DNA of 64,000 nt from DAOUKH01 sp965207995 (GTDB lineage Bacteria > Chloroflexota > Dehalococcoidia > SHYB01), in NCBI GenBank assembly GCA_965207995.1, contig OZ242299.1:1488001-1552000 (forward strand), in the 5' to 3' direction. The number at the start of each line of letters is the position of its first letter. Position 1 is the first letter of the stretch. The notes under the pieces are model-generated. The model was not told where the DNA came from. It saw nothing but the letters and a program-made list of their open reading frames with translations, and did not search any database. The position numbers and the translations under genes are program-made. Below, piece by piece: positions 62,848-64,000 of the stretch.

Positions 62848-64000
62848 CTAGGAAATGGCGCGCACGGTGCGGCGATCAAGAGCGTCCCGGATCTCGCCGA
62901 CCTGGCGGCGGAGGTCGTCGTGGACGTCGATGTCGGTGGCGATCTTGTCGTGGGCGCGGAGGATGGTGGAGTGGCCACGGTCGCCAAGGAGGCGGCCGAT
63001 GTCGGCAAGGGACCGGCGGGTTTCCTGCCGGAGGAGATAGGCGGCGACCTGCCGTGCGTGGGCAATATTCCGCTTTCGGGTTGCGGCGGTGAGGTCATCG
63101 GCGGTGAGGCCGTAGTAGGCCGCGACGATATCGATGATGTCCATGGGGTGGTAGTTGTGGACACGGGATGGTGCGGTGTCGAAGCCGCCGATGGCCTGCT
63201 CGGCGAGGGCGCGGTCGATGTCGCGACGGCCCATCTGGGCCATTGCCAGAACCTTGTTAAGGCCGCCCTCGAGCTCACGGACGTTGTGGAGGAACTTGCG
63301 GGCCAGGACTTCGATGACGTCGTCCTTGAGAAGCACACCCGCCTGGTCGGCCTTGGCGCCGAGGATGGCCATGCGGGTCTCGAGGTCGGGCGGGCTGATG
63401 TCGGCAGTGAGGCCGCCTTCGAAGCGAGAGCTCAGGCGTTCCTCCAGGAGCGGGATGGACTTGGGGCGGCTGTCGCTGGTGATGACGATCTGCTTGCCGG
63501 AGGTGTGCAGGTCGTTGAAGGTGTGGAAGAAGCTCTCGCGGGAGTGCTCCTTGCCGGCGATGAACTGGATGTCGTCAATGAGGAGAGCGTCGGTCTCGTG
63601 GTATCTGTCGCGTAGTTCCTCGACGCGGTTCTCGCGCAGGGCGGAGACAAAGTCGTTAGTGAAGTGCTCGGCGCTGGCGTAGAGGTAGCGCCGGCCTTGG
63701 GCGGCGACGGCGTGGCCGATTGCGTGCAACAAATGCGTCTTGCCGAGGCCGACGCCGGCGTGGATGAAGAGCGGGTTGTAGGCGGCCCCGGGGTTGTCGG
63801 CGACGGCCATGGCAGCGGCGTGGGCGAAGCGGTTGGCCTTGCCGACGACGAACGTCTCGAACGTGTAACGGGAGTTGAGGGCGGCGCCGGCGCCCCGGAC
63901 CCGCGCGCCGGGCGCGGAGGGCTGAGGCGTGGTCGCGGCGACAGGGGCGTCGCCGAGGACCTCGTAGCGGACGGCCCAGTCCGTCCCCGTCCGGCCCTTC
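62848..64000 (-). CDS. dnaA: Chromosomal replication initiator DnaA (N-terminus cut by window end)
   Basis: Initiator ATPase that binds DnaA boxes and opens oriC. The visible part contains the start of the AAA+ domain (LNSRYTFETFVVGKANRFAHAA), Walker A GVGLGKTH, Walker B LLIDDIQF, and the DNA-binding domain IV (AYLLRQETRRSLADIGRLLG, GHSTILRAHDKI). An internal Met at 63810 is not the start. Domain I and the true start are beyond 64000. Downstream lies the oriC candidate. Confidence 0.97.
   Translation of the reverse strand, partial: KGRTGTDWAVRYEVLGDAPVAATTPQPSAPGARVRGAGAALNSRYTFETFVVGKANRFAHAAAMAVADNPGAAYNPLFIHAGVGLGKTHLLHAIGHAVAAQGRRYLYASAEHFTNDFVSALRENRVEELRDRYHETDALLIDDIQFIAGKEHSRESFFHTFNDLHTSGKQIVITSDSRPKSIPLLEERLSSRFEGGLTADISPPDLETRMAILGAKADQAGVLLKDDVIEVLARKFLHNVRELEGGLNKVLAMAQMGRRDIDRALAEQAIGGFDTAPSRVHNYHPMDIIDIVAAYYGLTADDLTAATRKRNIAHARQVAAYLLRQETRRSLADIGRLLGDRGHSTILRAHDKIATDIDVHDDLRRQVGEIRDALDRRTVRAIS

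Overview
The window is a G+C-rich bacterial chromosome segment that ends inside dnaA, next to a candidate replication origin. It most likely comes from a Chloroflexota lineage (Dehalococcoidia/SAR202-like). The hints are Pro/Thr-rich linkers after lipoprotein signal peptides, several luciferase-like flavin monooxygenases, amidohydrolases and acyl-CoA dehydrogenases typical of oligotrophic degraders, an RNase Y/YmdB pair, and few -35 boxes with many extended -10 promoters. The assignment is inference; no rRNA or tRNA gene was found to anchor it.

Layout. 1-6300: HigA-type antitoxin, hisS, tlyA, a UbiA-family phosphoribosyl/prenyl transferase, an NAD-dependent epimerase, FmdB zinc ribbon, DUF1461 membrane protein and MazG. 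6300-9600: one leftward operon yceD-rpmF-fabD-fabG-nusB-acpP, without plsX and fabH, behind a good promoter and an inverted repeat. 9700-17500: a catabolic block with two amidohydrolases, two acyl-CoA dehydrogenases, a luciferase-like oxidoreductase, a dimeric-barrel protein, an SCP2-like protein and a ferredoxin with an apparent frameshift. 17500-23200: a lipoprotein/MFS pair resembling mycobacterial LprG-P55, a divergent metalloprotease lipoprotein and another MFS exporter. 23300-27300: a LOG-like protein, enolase, a phosphotriesterase-like hydrolase, a terminase-small-subunit-like orphan and a repeat-rich gap. 27300-46200: metabolic genes (orphan molybdopterin hydroxylase subunit, SDR, MFS, flavin monooxygenases, sugar isomerase, class III aminotransferase, sulfurtransferase, crotonase, ProS, KamA-type aminomutase). 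46150-57400: ThDP enzyme plus hydrolase, the operon ymdB-PHP-fabZ-plsY-zinc-finger protein, rny, and several envelope proteins. 57600-64000: gyrB, the operon obg-nadD/pyrE, the oriC candidate and dnaA.

Main points of interest: (1) a rhodanese-type sulfurtransferase whose catalytic cysteine codon is an in-frame UGA followed by a hairpin that fits a bacterial SECIS, so a candidate selenoprotein; (2) a NadD-PyrE fusion joining NAD and pyrimidine synthesis; (3) an LprG-P55-like pair outside Actinobacteria; (4) a PlsY with an 80-residue tail that is mostly proline; (5) an oriC candidate between dnaA and obg.
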